Part shown: positions 26,457 through 34,276 of the stretch, piece after piece
Numbering within the stretch: the stretch's first letter is position 1
How the letters are laid out: each line of letters opens with the position of its first letter
NCBI GenBank assembly: GCA_003134815.1
Contig: PLCO01000021.1
Location: forward strand, 122,305-186,304
Direction of reading: 5' to 3'
DNA length: 64,000 nucleotides
Origin: Acidobacteriaceae bacterium
Lineage (GTDB): Bacteria > Acidobacteriota > Terriglobia > Terriglobales > Acidobacteriaceae
Program-made: the position numbers and the translations under genes
Notes under the pieces: model-generated
Told to the model about the DNA's origin: nothing
Databases searched by the model: none
The model's input: only the letters and a program-made list of their open reading frames with translations

Positions 26457-26765
26457 GGCGGTTTACGGACGATTCTCGCGCCGGAAAACGGCGTCAAGTG
26501 CTTTTCGAGTTCGGGCCTCGAAGTCCATATTCAAGGCTCTATCGCCGCTGCGGGGCGGTCCGGCTCTTTCTATTTCTATGCTCTCCCAGGGTTTCCGACC
26601 GCCGCTGACGGGCAACCGAAGTCCCGGTTGTAGAACAACTGGAATTGAGGTGAATAAGTGTCATGTCCACCTATTCCCCGTTGTTCAACGGCGCGGGCCT
26701 GCCAGCCGGACCATTCAGAACCGACAACTGGCCGAGCCTGACGGAGAGCCACAGACCTTATTAAT
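26457..26765. other. Non-coding region with a long imperfect hairpin
   Basis: No gene is supported between the convergent dusB and carboxylesterase genes. At 26633-26686 two nested inverted repeats can fold: outer GAACAAC / GTTGTTC, and inner GGTGAATAAGTG / CACCTATTCCCC around a 7-base loop. Farther left, CGCCGCTGCGGGGCGG (about 26543-26558) is another GC-rich partial palindrome. The hairpins may end transcription from both sides or belong to an old interspersed repeat. Confidence 0.5.
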
Positions 26766-28484
26766 TCAACTCAAGATGATCTTGCGCACCTCGCCTTCCG
26801 GATCGTTGACGATGCGGATATGGTTGTCCCACACCATTGTTTTGTTCGTTTCCGGATCGGTGGGCGTCCAGGGAATTCCCGGCTGGCTCGGGTCGCCGGT
26901 GCGGGCAAAGCTTGCCCAGGCCGACGCCATCTTTGCCGCCAATGCCTGCGAGTCAGCGGTGTTGCCAGTGCCCTGCTCGCAACGTTTCGTGTTGTCAAAG
27001 CAGAATTGCAGTTCGGCGGTGTGCCATGCGCCGGCTACACCATCGAGCATGGGCGATTGCCAGGTGAAGTAATAAGCGTAGGCAGGCGCGCCATACTGCT
27101 CATGTTTCAGCTTGGCCATCTTCACAATGTTGTTTCGCATGGAGAGACTGTTTAATCCGAAAGAGCCGCTGCACATGTAGGAAAGTGTCCGGATAGCCTT
27201 CTGCGGGCATTCCTTTTTCGATCCGGCGATGACGGCCGTTGCCTTGTCATCGCCATAGATTTTAGCGAGGTTCGCGTGCCACTGATCCTCTGTTGGATGC
27301 GAGGACATCTGGTTACCTTCTTCGCTGACCGAGCCGAGCAACATGGGCACGCTTTTCGAAACGTCCGGAGCAACGTCGAAGAACGATCGAAGATTGATGA
27401 CCTTGCCATCGAGGCATGGCGACCAGCCCACCCGTGGCGGACCGGGAGAAAACGGCTCGAGCATGCCCCGCATCGGAGGATTAACCTTGGCGACGGCCGC
27501 GTTTCCGGCGGCCATCAGCGCCGGCCACTCCATCTTCTGCAATGAAGACATGTCATTCGCCTGCAGCCCGAGATCCTTCATCAGTTGGCGCGCCACTTCG
27601 CGCTGCTGTTCCTTCGTGGGTATGTTGCCGCCGCCGCCGGATTGCACCGACGCGCGATGGAACAGACCCGCGGCCGATGGCATGCCCATTAGCGTGGTCA
27701 CTTTCGATCCGCCGCCGGATTGACCGTAGATCATGACCTTGTCGGGGTCGCCGCCGAAACTCGCGATGTTTTCCTGCACCCAGCGTAGAGAAGTGACGAG
27801 GTCGGTCATTCCCACGTTGGCAGAATCCTCGTAGGCCGAACCGCCGATCTCAGAAGCGTCAAAGAAACCGAGAATGTTGAGGCGGTGATTTACGGTGACG
27901 GAAACGATGTCATGATGGCGCGCCATCTGGGCGCCATCCTGCGAGGGCAGCTCGTAGGATGATCCGAAACTATAACCACCGCCGTGAAAATACACCATGA
28001 CGGCGCGCTTGCCGCTGAGGCTGGGCGTCCACACATTGAGCTTGAGCATGTTCTCGTTCTGGTAGCCATCGTCCCAGTCCTGAAGAAAGGTTTGCTCGAT
28101 CGCGGTCCACGGGTGCAGATTCTGTGGACAGTTTGCCCCGTAGATCAAGGCCGGATACTCGTCATTCCATGGCGTGGGCGGCTTTGCCGGGAGCCAGCGA
28201 TTTTCGCCGCCTGTGTCCTGACCGTACGGAATGCCTTTGAAGGTGTAGACGCCGCCATCGAGAAATCCGCGGACCTTGCCGAGTTGGGCGCTCGCGACGG
28301 CGGTGCGCGGCGTGGAGCAGTAGCCGGGCTCCTGATGCGCGGCAGTCTTGACGCTATCGGAAGCGAGTGCGGGGCGGCCCATGGCGAGGCTCGCGCCCGC
28401 CGCGGCTGAAAAAAGCAGGGCTTCGCGACGGTTCAACTGGGCACGATTCATGAGGGGGCGATCGTCAGGCTGCAATTCGGGCAT
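26766..28484 (-). CDS. Exported type-B carboxylesterase (para-nitrobenzyl esterase-like)
   Basis: The 572-residue protein has an N-terminal signal with a twin-arginine-like NRREALLFSAAAG, so Tat export is likely. The alpha/beta hydrolase core shows FKGIPYG, the oxyanion-hole YFHGGGYSFGS, the nucleophile in GQSGGGS (Ser near 255), a glutamate in SEEGN (near 387) and the histidine in GAWHTAEL (near 486): a complete Ser-Glu-His triad. It should hydrolyse carboxylic esters in the periplasm. GGAGAAGATGGA before the first ATG supports the long start. It is a single gene convergent with dusB. Confidence 0.9.
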   Translation of the reverse strand: MPELQPDDRPLMNRAQLNRREALLFSAAAGASLAMGRPALASDSVKTAAHQEPGYCSTPRTAVASAQLGKVRGFLDGGVYTFKGIPYGQDTGGENRWLPAKPPTPWNDEYPALIYGANCPQNLHPWTAIEQTFLQDWDDGYQNENMLKLNVWTPSLSGKRAVMVYFHGGGYSFGSSYELPSQDGAQMARHHDIVSVTVNHRLNILGFFDASEIGGSAYEDSANVGMTDLVTSLRWVQENIASFGGDPDKVMIYGQSGGGSKVTTLMGMPSAAGLFHRASVQSGGGGNIPTKEQQREVARQLMKDLGLQANDMSSLQKMEWPALMAAGNAAVAKVNPPMRGMLEPFSPGPPRVGWSPCLDGKVINLRSFFDVAPDVSKSVPMLLGSVSEEGNQMSSHPTEDQWHANLAKIYGDDKATAVIAGSKKECPQKAIRTLSYMCSGSFGLNSLSMRNNIVKMAKLKHEQYGAPAYAYYFTWQSPMLDGVAGAWHTAELQFCFDNTKRCEQGTGNTADSQALAAKMASAWASFARTGDPSQPGIPWTPTDPETNKTMVWDNHIRIVNDPEGEVRKIILS

Positions 28485-28760
28485 TCCATCTTCTCCATTT
28501 GTGGGTGTGTTCGCCTTGCTATTGAGGTCAAGATCGGCGCGCTACAGGCTCCGCGCAGCAATCAACGTTGGCAATTGAGAAAACGTATACCAGCGAAGCT
28601 GGTTAATGGTTAGCTCATTCCCGTGTCAAGTAGCGCGCTTATTCCGGCCGCGCCGACAAGGGGCACAGCTTCGGAGAGCGGCGTGAGAAGCTTTTCCACA
28701 TTCGGTCACGAGGTGTGCACCGGGTGCCTGCGAGGGCAGTGCGCTACGCTGGAACTCGAT

Positions 28761-29519
28761 ATGACGGTTTGTTCGATTTGCGAAGGCGTGGGTCTGGTTC
28801 GGTGGATGGATGCGGCCGGGAATTGGGTAAGCCGGCCGTGCGAGTGCCAGGAAGCGGAGCGGGAACAGAAGCGGATTGCGGCGGCGCAGATTCCGGCGCG
28901 ATACAAGGATTGCACGCTAGATACGTTCCACATTTACCACGGCGCCGACCGTTTGCTTGGCGCGGCACTGACAACGGCAAGGCGCTTTGTGGACGAGTAT
29001 CCGGTCGACACCGGCGGGAAGGGATTGCTCTTCACCGGGTCAATGGGCGTGGGCAAGACGCACCTCGCAGTGGGGGTACTGCAGCGGCTGGTGCGGGAGC
29101 GCGGAGCGAAGGGGTTGTTCTGCGATTATCGCGAGCTGCTGAAGAGCATCCAGAACAGCTATAACCCCGAGGTGCGCACGACGGAACTGGAGTTGCTGAA
29201 GCCGGTGTTTGCGGCCGAAGTGCTGGTTCTCGATGACCTGGGCGCGCAAAAGCCGAACGAGTGGGTATGGGATACGGTGGCGCTGATTTTGAACACGCGT
29301 TACAACGACAGGCAGACGACAATTATTACGACAAATTATTCTGACCTGCCGGCGGGGGGCGGAGGATTGAGCGATCCGGAGCGGGCCGCGCGCGAGCCGA
29401 CGCTGGGCGACAGGATCGGTGACCGCATGCTTTCGCGGCTGGCAGAGATGTGCATCCAGGTGAAGATGGCCGGGAAAGATTGCCGGCAGACGGAGATCAA
29501 GCGGGCGCGGTTTGGGTGA
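28761..29519 (+). CDS. DnaC/IstB-like AAA+ ATPase with N-terminal cysteine cluster
   Basis: The product is a DnaC-type helicase-loader-like ATPase. From ATG 28761 it is 252 residues, with a Cys-rich start (CSICEGVG then CECQE) that may bind zinc, Walker A GSMGVGKTHL near 92, Walker B LVLDDLGA near 156, and sensor-1 TTNYSD. Such proteins load DnaB helicase or assist transposition; no transposase gene is adjacent, so a replication role is more likely. The open frame extends upstream to a GTG at 28623 and contains two more cysteines (CTGCLRGQC); no start has a strong ribosome binding site, so a 298-residue form cannot be excluded. A 14-bp CTAGCTTCTAGC repeat follows the stop. Confidence 0.75.
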   Translation: MTVCSICEGVGLVRWMDAAGNWVSRPCECQEAEREQKRIAAAQIPARYKDCTLDTFHIYHGADRLLGAALTTARRFVDEYPVDTGGKGLLFTGSMGVGKTHLAVGVLQRLVRERGAKGLFCDYRELLKSIQNSYNPEVRTTELELLKPVFAAEVLVLDDLGAQKPNEWVWDTVALILNTRYNDRQTTIITTNYSDLPAGGGGLSDPERAAREPTLGDRIGDRMLSRLAEMCIQVKMAGKDCRQTEIKRARFG

Positions 29520-29530
29520 GAGGACAGCCG

Positions 29531-29556
29531 CTAGCTTCTAGCCTCTAGCTTCTAGC
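29531..29556. repeat. Two CTAGCTTCTAGC repeats after the ATPase gene
   Basis: CTAGCTTCTAGC occurs at 29531-29542 and again at 29545-29556, giving a 14-bp period, a dozen bases after the stop codon of the DnaC-like gene. Short repeats of this kind recur at several gene ends in the window. Confidence 0.75.
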
Positions 29557-29625
29557 TCTTGCCCCGAAAAGCTGAAACGGAGCCGCACCGTCGAGTGCAG
29601 ACGAAATCGGTGTACAATCTCGCTC

Positions 29626-29721
29626 GTGAGTACAGGTCGATATGAGCAAAGGTCTGAATGAGCACTGACCGAAATGAGCACTGGTCGAAATGAGTACCGA
29701 TCGAAATGAGTACCGATCCTG
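29626..29721 (+). repeat. Six 16-bp tandem repeats carrying the start codon of the next gene
   Basis: Six units begin at 29626, 29642, 29658, 29674, 29690 and 29706. Five start with ATGAG(C/T)A and the first with GTGAGTA. The last unit is the start of the coding region at 29706. Because 16 is not a multiple of 3, neighbouring ATGs are in different frames; the only upstream copy in frame (29658) hits a TGA after 11 codons. Confidence 0.9.
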
Positions 29722-30239
29722 AAGCAGATCTACAACTGATTCGTCCCGCCGAAGCTGAAAAGCGCAATTGGCTGCCGGTGATCGTTGCGGTGGCGATTGT
29801 GCTGCTGGTTGTAATCGGACTGGTGTTGATCTTTGGGCGCGGGAAGAGCACGCCCGCGGCGACGCCGATTTCGGCGGCCCTCGACCCCTACGCGGGAAAT
29901 CTGCCGATCAGCAATCTGGAGATGAGTGAGTCCGCAAATCTGGCCGGCGGCAAAGTGACCTACGTCGACGGATCGATCGGCAACACAGGAAACAAAATGG
30001 TGACCGCGATCACGGTGCAGGTGTTGTTTCGGGATCCGGCTCGTGAAGTGGCGCAGAACGAAACGCAGCCGCTGAAGATCATTCGCACGCGCCAACCGTA
30101 TGTGGATTTGGAACCGGTGTCGGCTTCGCCGTTGAAGCCGGGCGACAGCGCAGACTTCCGGTTGGTGTTCGAAACGGTTGCGCGGGACTGGGATGGCGCT
30201 TTCCCTGAGATCCGGATCATACACGTAGATTCAAAATAG
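29706..30239 (+). CDS. Membrane-anchored protein with DUF2393-like / FxLYD-type domain
   Basis: The 177-residue protein has a short cytoplasmic start, one membrane anchor (about residues 22-43, WLPVIVAVAIVLLVVIGLVLIF) and an exported beta domain. The latter has SNLEMSESANLAGGKVTYVDGSIGN and VTAITVQVLFRD, as in families that describe a secreted Ig-like FxLYD or DUF2393 fold. No enzyme motif is seen. The start at 29706 is the last unit of a 16-bp tandem array and has no clear Shine-Dalgarno. The stop codon at 30237-30239 lies in the first unit of a 19-bp tandem array. Both ends of the gene are therefore in repeat DNA. Confidence 0.75.
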   Translation: MSTDPEADLQLIRPAEAEKRNWLPVIVAVAIVLLVVIGLVLIFGRGKSTPAATPISAALDPYAGNLPISNLEMSESANLAGGKVTYVDGSIGNTGNKMVTAITVQVLFRDPAREVAQNETQPLKIIRTRQPYVDLEPVSASPLKPGDSADFRLVFETVARDWDGAFPEIRIIHVDSK

Positions 30240-30336
30240 GGCACGTGGATTTAAGGTAGGCACGTTGATTCGAACTGGGCGCGTCGATTCGAATTAGGAA
30301 CGTCGATTCGAAGCAGTAACGTCGACCCTAAGCAGA
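30222..30336 (+). repeat. Six 19/20-bp tandem repeats beginning at the stop codon
   Basis: Units start at 30222, 30242, 30261, 30280, 30299 and 30318, with a consensus close to CACGT-GATTCGAA-TAGG. The first unit encodes the last residues HVDSK plus the TAG stop; later units are outside the gene and diverge step by step, the last most. Confidence 0.88.
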
Positions 30337-30657
30337 GCACGAGGCTGGCGCATGGATTCGAGGCAGGTCGGGTCGGGTCATGACAGGATCCCGTCATGGC
30401 CGGACCGGGCTCGCGCAGCAGCGTAGAAACTACGCAAACGTGCAAAAATTACCCGCAAACAGGGGTATACAGGGCGCTAAACGCGCCGATTCCGCTCCCC
30501 TACCGCCCGAAGGAATGCCTTTACTTTCAAATAGATAGTCATTTCATGGGCGGCAACTCCCCTTTGGCACCGATATTGCTTTTACCAAGGCGAGCGGACA
30601 GCAGGCTCAACACGTGCCGGTAGCATAACGGCCGCGAACAGAGAGGGACAAAAACCC
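30337..30657. other. Intergenic region upstream of the OmpA-like gene
   Basis: About 320 bases without a supported gene. CATGAC / GTCATG arms around GGATCC-like bases (30379-30398) form a small inverted repeat. The promoter of the OmpA-like gene should lie in the more AT-rich stretch 30525-30620, but no clear consensus pair was found. Confidence 0.5.
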
Positions 30658-31587
30658 ATGATGAATACTGCGAAAGAATTGAAATTTCCCCGCCATTTGG
30701 CAGTGATTGTGTTGGCATCCGCGATCGCGATTCCTGTTTGGGCGCAGGACCAGGTAAATACTGGTACATCGTCCGGGGTTTCGACACAGAGTACGAACTC
30801 TTCTTCGGCCACTCAGGCTCAGCCCTCCCCCATGCCCATGGCAGAACAGCCGCTGGCCCCCGCGAAGGAAGGATTCTGGGGCCGCATCTATCCTTTTGCC
30901 CGTAAGAAGTGGGTGAAGAGGCAGATCGATCCGATCAACGATCGGCTCAGCGAACTGGATGGTCTGAACGCCAAGAACGCGGCCTACATCAGGGATGTGG
31001 ATGCGCGCGCGACGGCAGGCATCCAGAAGGCGCAGACCGCGGCCGATGCGGCGAACCAGTTGGCGATGGCCGCTAACACGCAGGCCCAGAATGCAAATAC
31101 CGCCGCGCAAGGTGCGTCAACGCACGTGGACCAGCTCAACACCACGGTGGGTGGTTTGGATCAGTACAAGCAGGCGACGGACATTGTGATCAAGTTCCGT
31201 GGCGGAACCCCGACGTTAACCGCAGATTCGAAAACGCAGTTGGACCAGTTGGCCACGAGCCTTACCGGGCGCGAAGGCTACATTCTGGAGATGGAAGCGC
31301 ACTCGCCGCAGGCGGGCAGCGCAGGCATAGAGAACTCCGAGCGCCTGGCGGAAGCAGTCAAGCGCTACCTTGTATCGGAACATCAGATTCCCGTCTACCG
31401 CATGCACTCAGTAGCCCTCGGCAACCAGGTTGAGATGGCCTCAACTGGAACTGGCGATCAAGACCAGAAGCCGGAGCGGGTACACGTAAGCAGTGTGCAT
31501 CTGCTGTTGATGGAAAACAGTTTGGCGGCCCAGGCAAGTGCGTCACCCCAAAGCGCACCTGCCGCAGCTGGCACAGAGCAGCCGTAA
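30658..31587 (+). CDS. OmpA-family outer-membrane/periplasmic protein
   Basis: The 309-residue protein has a signal peptide cut near VWA|QDQ, a Ser/Thr/Pro/Gln linker, then an Ala/Gln-rich helical stretch (about residues 100-165; heptad-like AADAANQLAMAANTQAQNA) that may be a coiled coil. The C-terminal part (about 175-285) resembles an OmpA peptidoglycan-binding domain: DIVIKFRGGTPTLTADSKTQLDQLA, then LEMEAHSPQAGS, ENSERLAEAVKRYLV and a final HVSSVHLL. The peptidoglycan-contact residues are only partly conserved. A strong terminator follows 106 bases after the stop. Confidence 0.8.
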   Translation: MMNTAKELKFPRHLAVIVLASAIAIPVWAQDQVNTGTSSGVSTQSTNSSSATQAQPSPMPMAEQPLAPAKEGFWGRIYPFARKKWVKRQIDPINDRLSELDGLNAKNAAYIRDVDARATAGIQKAQTAADAANQLAMAANTQAQNANTAAQGASTHVDQLNTTVGGLDQYKQATDIVIKFRGGTPTLTADSKTQLDQLATSLTGREGYILEMEAHSPQAGSAGIENSERLAEAVKRYLVSEHQIPVYRMHSVALGNQVEMASTGTGDQDQKPERVHVSSVHLLLMENSLAAQASASPQSAPAAAGTEQP

Positions 31588-31692
31588 TATAGCGGCCAAC
31601 TCCTCCCCCGAGGCTCTGCTCCTGCGCCAACGGCCACCCCGCCGTTAGGCCGCCAACCAAGCTCTCGCAACGCGAGAGAACCAAGGCAACTT

Positions 31693-31722
31693 GGCCCCCG
31701 TTAAAACGGGGGCCGTTTTTTT
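31693..31722 (+). terminator. Rho-independent terminator after the OmpA-like gene
   Basis: GGCCCCCGT / ACGGGGGCC around a TAAA loop, followed by a run of seven T after one G. A second small stem (CTCTCGC / GCGAGAG) lies just upstream at about 31663-31680. Confidence 0.92.
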
Positions 31723-31812
31723 GTCCCTTGATTTTTTGTCCCCGTGAGAGACGTATGTATTACGATTGGGCATCTTGAAGAACCAAACAAGGTCCAAACT
31801 GGGGGGGACGGT

Positions 31813-32415
31813 ATGCGATCGCGAAGCACGAGGCTGCTGTTGGCGGTATATGGCGCGGGTGTGATGTTCCTATGTGGCTGCAACTATGTCGTCCTGGAGA
31901 ATCCATTGCCGACTGTTCTTGATAACCGCATTGTTGGCAGCTGGGCTACACCGGACGGAAAGCTGTATGCGGTGATCAAACCCGGAGACAATTCGGCATA
32001 TCAGTCGCTCAGCGCGGACGATATTACGAAAGGCGCCAGTGGGACGACTTTTTATCTGGCCAAGGCGGGTGGAACATTGCTGTCTGAAATCCCATCGGCC
32101 TGCAACGCGTTCCTTTTCAGTGCGCCTTCCGCCACCGATGCGCCGAGTGGCTGCTGGACGATTACACGGGTGGTGCTATCAGACAATTCCCTGGAGTATG
32201 ACACCTTCGACACGACCCTCATGCTGCGCAAGAGCGTGGGCGGGGGCCTAAGAGACATCAGTCTGCTGTTTGGCGCATCCGTAGCGAAGGGCGCCGATTC
32301 GACAGTTGATACCGATGTGCTGATCGCAGGCAAGCCGGACGAGGTAGTGCCCTTCCTGGCCACGTATTCAAGCGGCCTGGTCTACAGTCAGGTCGTTCAG
32401 TTGCACCGAATTTGA
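31813..32415 (+). CDS. Small secreted lipoprotein
   Basis: The 200-residue product starts at ATG 31813 after a GGGGGGGACGG run and has a lipoprotein signal ending in LCGC. The remainder is beta-rich with two more cysteines (SACNAF and SGCWT) that may form a disulfide, and a lipocalin-like beginning (GSWATPDGKLYAVI). No family is certain. It follows the terminator of the OmpA-like gene, so it has its own promoter, and precedes a toxin-antitoxin operon. Confidence 0.7.
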   Translation: MRSRSTRLLLAVYGAGVMFLCGCNYVVLENPLPTVLDNRIVGSWATPDGKLYAVIKPGDNSAYQSLSADDITKGASGTTFYLAKAGGTLLSEIPSACNAFLFSAPSATDAPSGCWTITRVVLSDNSLEYDTFDTTLMLRKSVGGGLRDISLLFGASVAKGADSTVDTDVLIAGKPDEVVPFLATYSSGLVYSQVVQLHRI

Positions 32416-32479
32416 ATGCGCCTTAGCAAACCAGAAGTTTTTACGCCGGGATCGCCGCCTGCGGACTTCTGGGGCTTGA

Positions 32480-32507
32480 TTATAACGTATGTTATAATGG
32501 TTATAAC
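32480..32507 (+). promoter_or_regulatory. Extended -10 promoter with palindromic operator of the toxin-antitoxin operon
   Basis: TTATAAC-GTAT-GTTATAA (32480-32497) is a perfect inverted repeat, and a third TTATAAC follows at 32501-32507. A TGT-TATAAT extended -10 (32490-32498) lies inside the right arm. There is no good -35 at standard spacing. The arrangement suits autorepression by the AbrB-type antitoxin. Confidence 0.8.
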
Positions 32508-32521
32508 GAAGGGTGGGCGCG

Positions 32522-32746
32522 ATGATCAAGCTCAAAGTGACAACCATTGGGAGCTCAGCTGGAATTGTGCTGCCGAAAGAGGCTCTGGCGCTGCTGAAGG
32601 TGCAGAAGGGCGATTCGGTATTTTTGACTGAGTCGCCGGATGGTTTGCGGATCACGCCCTATGATCCCGAGTTCGAAGAAGACATGAACCTGGCCCGCCA
32701 GGTGATGCGTAAACGGCGCGACCTGCTGCGCGAGCTTGCAAAGTGA
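32522..32746 (+). CDS. AbrB/MazE-type antitoxin
   Basis: The 74-residue protein is a SpoVT/AbrB-fold DNA-binding antitoxin: MIKLKVTTIGSSAGIVLPKE is the swapped-hairpin domain, and KVQKGDSVFLTESPDGLRITP completes it. The C-terminal helix (EEDMNLARQVMRKRRDLL) should wrap the toxin. AAGGGTGG precedes the ATG. The gene overlaps the Doc toxin gene by four bases (GTGA). In the classic P1 module Doc pairs with Phd; here an AbrB-type antitoxin replaces Phd, a combination also known from annotated genomes. It probably represses its own palindromic promoter. Confidence 0.9.
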   Translation: MIKLKVTTIGSSAGIVLPKEALALLKVQKGDSVFLTESPDGLRITPYDPEFEEDMNLARQVMRKRRDLLRELAK

Positions 32747-33144
32747 CATCTCCTACCTGGAGATGGATCAAGGAAAGCTCGGTTCTCGCGATCCACGAAG
32801 AGCAAATTGCAGAGCACGGCGGCCTGGCGGGAGTGCGGGATCTGGCGCTGCTGCTGTCGGCATTGGCGCGGCCGCAAAATCTCGCGGCTTACGGGAGTCC
32901 GGATGTCGCCGACCTCGCGGCTTCGTATGCTGTGGGCGTCGCTCGAAATCACGCGTTCCTCGACGGAAACAAACGGACGGCGTGGGTTGTTGCAGAAACT
33001 TTTCTGCTCAAGAACGGCTATGAGCTGATCGCGCGCGATCAGGACGGCGTGACGACGATGCTCGCCGTTGCGGAAGGAACTATGCCGGAACAGGAATTCG
33101 CGCTTTGGCTGCGGACTTACATCCGGCCGTTGAACACGAAATGA
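32743..33144 (+). CDS. doc: Doc-family (Fic-fold) toxin
   Basis: The 133-residue protein carries the Doc/Fic signature HAFLDGNKRTA, with the active-site histidine and phosphate-binding NKR. Ahead of it are IHEEQIAEHGGLAGVRD and LAASYAVGVARN, which are typical of Doc. Doc toxins phosphorylate EF-Tu and block translation. The GTG start overlaps the antitoxin stop, so the toxin is translationally coupled and made second. All key residues are present, so it should be active. Confidence 0.92.
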   Translation: MTSPTWRWIKESSVLAIHEEQIAEHGGLAGVRDLALLLSALARPQNLAAYGSPDVADLAASYAVGVARNHAFLDGNKRTAWVVAETFLLKNGYELIARDQDGVTTMLAVAEGTMPEQEFALWLRTYIRPLNTK

Positions 33145-33255
33145 ACTTCTGCAATCGGCCACTAACCTTGAGTGTGCGTTGGGCGCATTGATGCGCCTTC
33201 CCGCGCAGCGGCAGTAGTATTCTGGGACCTCAACTACGTTTTCGCAGGGGGTACT

Positions 33256-33711
33256 ATGCGCAGGATCGTTCTCGCTACAGTCGTGCTGGCGGCGGTTGCC
33301 GGCTTTTCTACTTCCCTCTTCGCACAGGGCGCGCCGCCGCAATCGAGCGCGGGCGCGCCGTACACGATCGAGTACTACTACAAGTGCCAGTGGGGCCATC
33401 AGGAGGAGTTTATGCAACTGTTCCTGAAGAACCATTGGCCGCTGCTGAAGAAGATTGAGTCGACGGGGCGGATTGTGTCGCTGAAGATCGAGTCGCCGGC
33501 TTACCACACGACCGAGGACGGGCGCTGGGATTATCGAGTGACGATCGTCTACAAGGATTCGACGGTAGCGACGAGCTCGAACCCGGATGAGGATGCGTTT
33601 ATTAAGCAACTATGGCCGGACCAGGACACGTACAAGAAGGAAGAGCAGCGGAGGTTCGAGATTCTGCTCGGGCACTGGGATCTGCCGGTGACGGATATTA
33701 CGCCAAAGTAG
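33256..33711 (+). CDS. Secreted conserved hypothetical protein
   Basis: The 151-residue product has a signal peptide cut near LFA|QGA. The mature part begins YTIEYYYKCQWGHQEEFMQLFLKNHWPLLKK, followed by VSLKIESP and YRVTIVYKD, a layout that resembles dimeric alpha/beta-barrel (EthD/NIPSNAP-like) proteins. That is an inference from the strand-helix pattern. GGGGGT lies before the chosen ATG. It stands alone between the toxin gene and a membrane-protein gene. Confidence 0.65.
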   Translation: MRRIVLATVVLAAVAGFSTSLFAQGAPPQSSAGAPYTIEYYYKCQWGHQEEFMQLFLKNHWPLLKKIESTGRIVSLKIESPAYHTTEDGRWDYRVTIVYKDSTVATSSNPDEDAFIKQLWPDQDTYKKEEQRRFEILLGHWDLPVTDITPK

Positions 33712-33773
33712 CAAAGGTCAGAGATCGAATCTTCTCCGCGCGTGTCACTCAATGAGCGAAAGGCAGAAGCCAA

Positions 33774-34199
33774 ATGGGCTCGAAGTACATGTTTTTTGGC
33801 GCGGCCTCATTCATGTTGCTCTGGACGCTCTCTGCGGTTGGTGTCGCCGCTCTGCTACCAAGCTGGACCGCAACTGAGCCGGAGTACGAGGAAGGAGTGG
33901 TCACTCGTGGAGGAAGACACCTAGTCCAGGCTAGAGCATGGTTGACCGCTGGCTGTGGCGTGATTTGGATTTGCACCTTCCTTGGACACGCGTTTACAAA
34001 TTCGAGCGATGTTCCGTTTGGGTTTTGGGAACATCATCCGCGGTCGCTTCAGATTCTATTGCTGCTCGCCGATCTTTTCTTGATCTCCTCGGGCTTCTTG
34101 GCGCGGCAGGCCCGCGGCAGTCGGCCATGGATTCTGCAGTTGGCCACTGCAATCATGGCGATTGCTTCTGTGTTAAGTTCGATCGCTCTTTGCATTTGA
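33774..34199 (+). CDS. Hypothetical membrane protein
   Basis: A 141-residue protein with four likely membrane segments: about 8-28 (FGAASFMLLWTLSAVGVAALL), 54-72 (WLTAGCGVIWICTFLG), 92-108 (LQILLLLADLFLISSGFLA) and 118-139 (ILQLATAIMAIASVLSSIALCI). There is no known motif. The ribosome binding site is weak, and an out-of-frame overlapping reading exists, so the call rests on the clean membrane topology. Confidence 0.5.
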   Translation: MGSKYMFFGAASFMLLWTLSAVGVAALLPSWTATEPEYEEGVVTRGGRHLVQARAWLTAGCGVIWICTFLGHAFTNSSDVPFGFWEHHPRSLQILLLLADLFLISSGFLARQARGSRPWILQLATAIMAIASVLSSIALCI

Positions 34200-34276
34200 T
34201 GGATGCGTCTGCAGCCCCGATGGCCTTATTTTTCGCTATCAAGTGCTTCATCTTCGGAATTTGCGGCAGTGAGCGT

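Noticed and set aside
29626..30336. CRISPR array around the tandem repeats
   Set aside because: Units of 16 and 19 bp are contiguous, with no spacers, and no cas genes are present.
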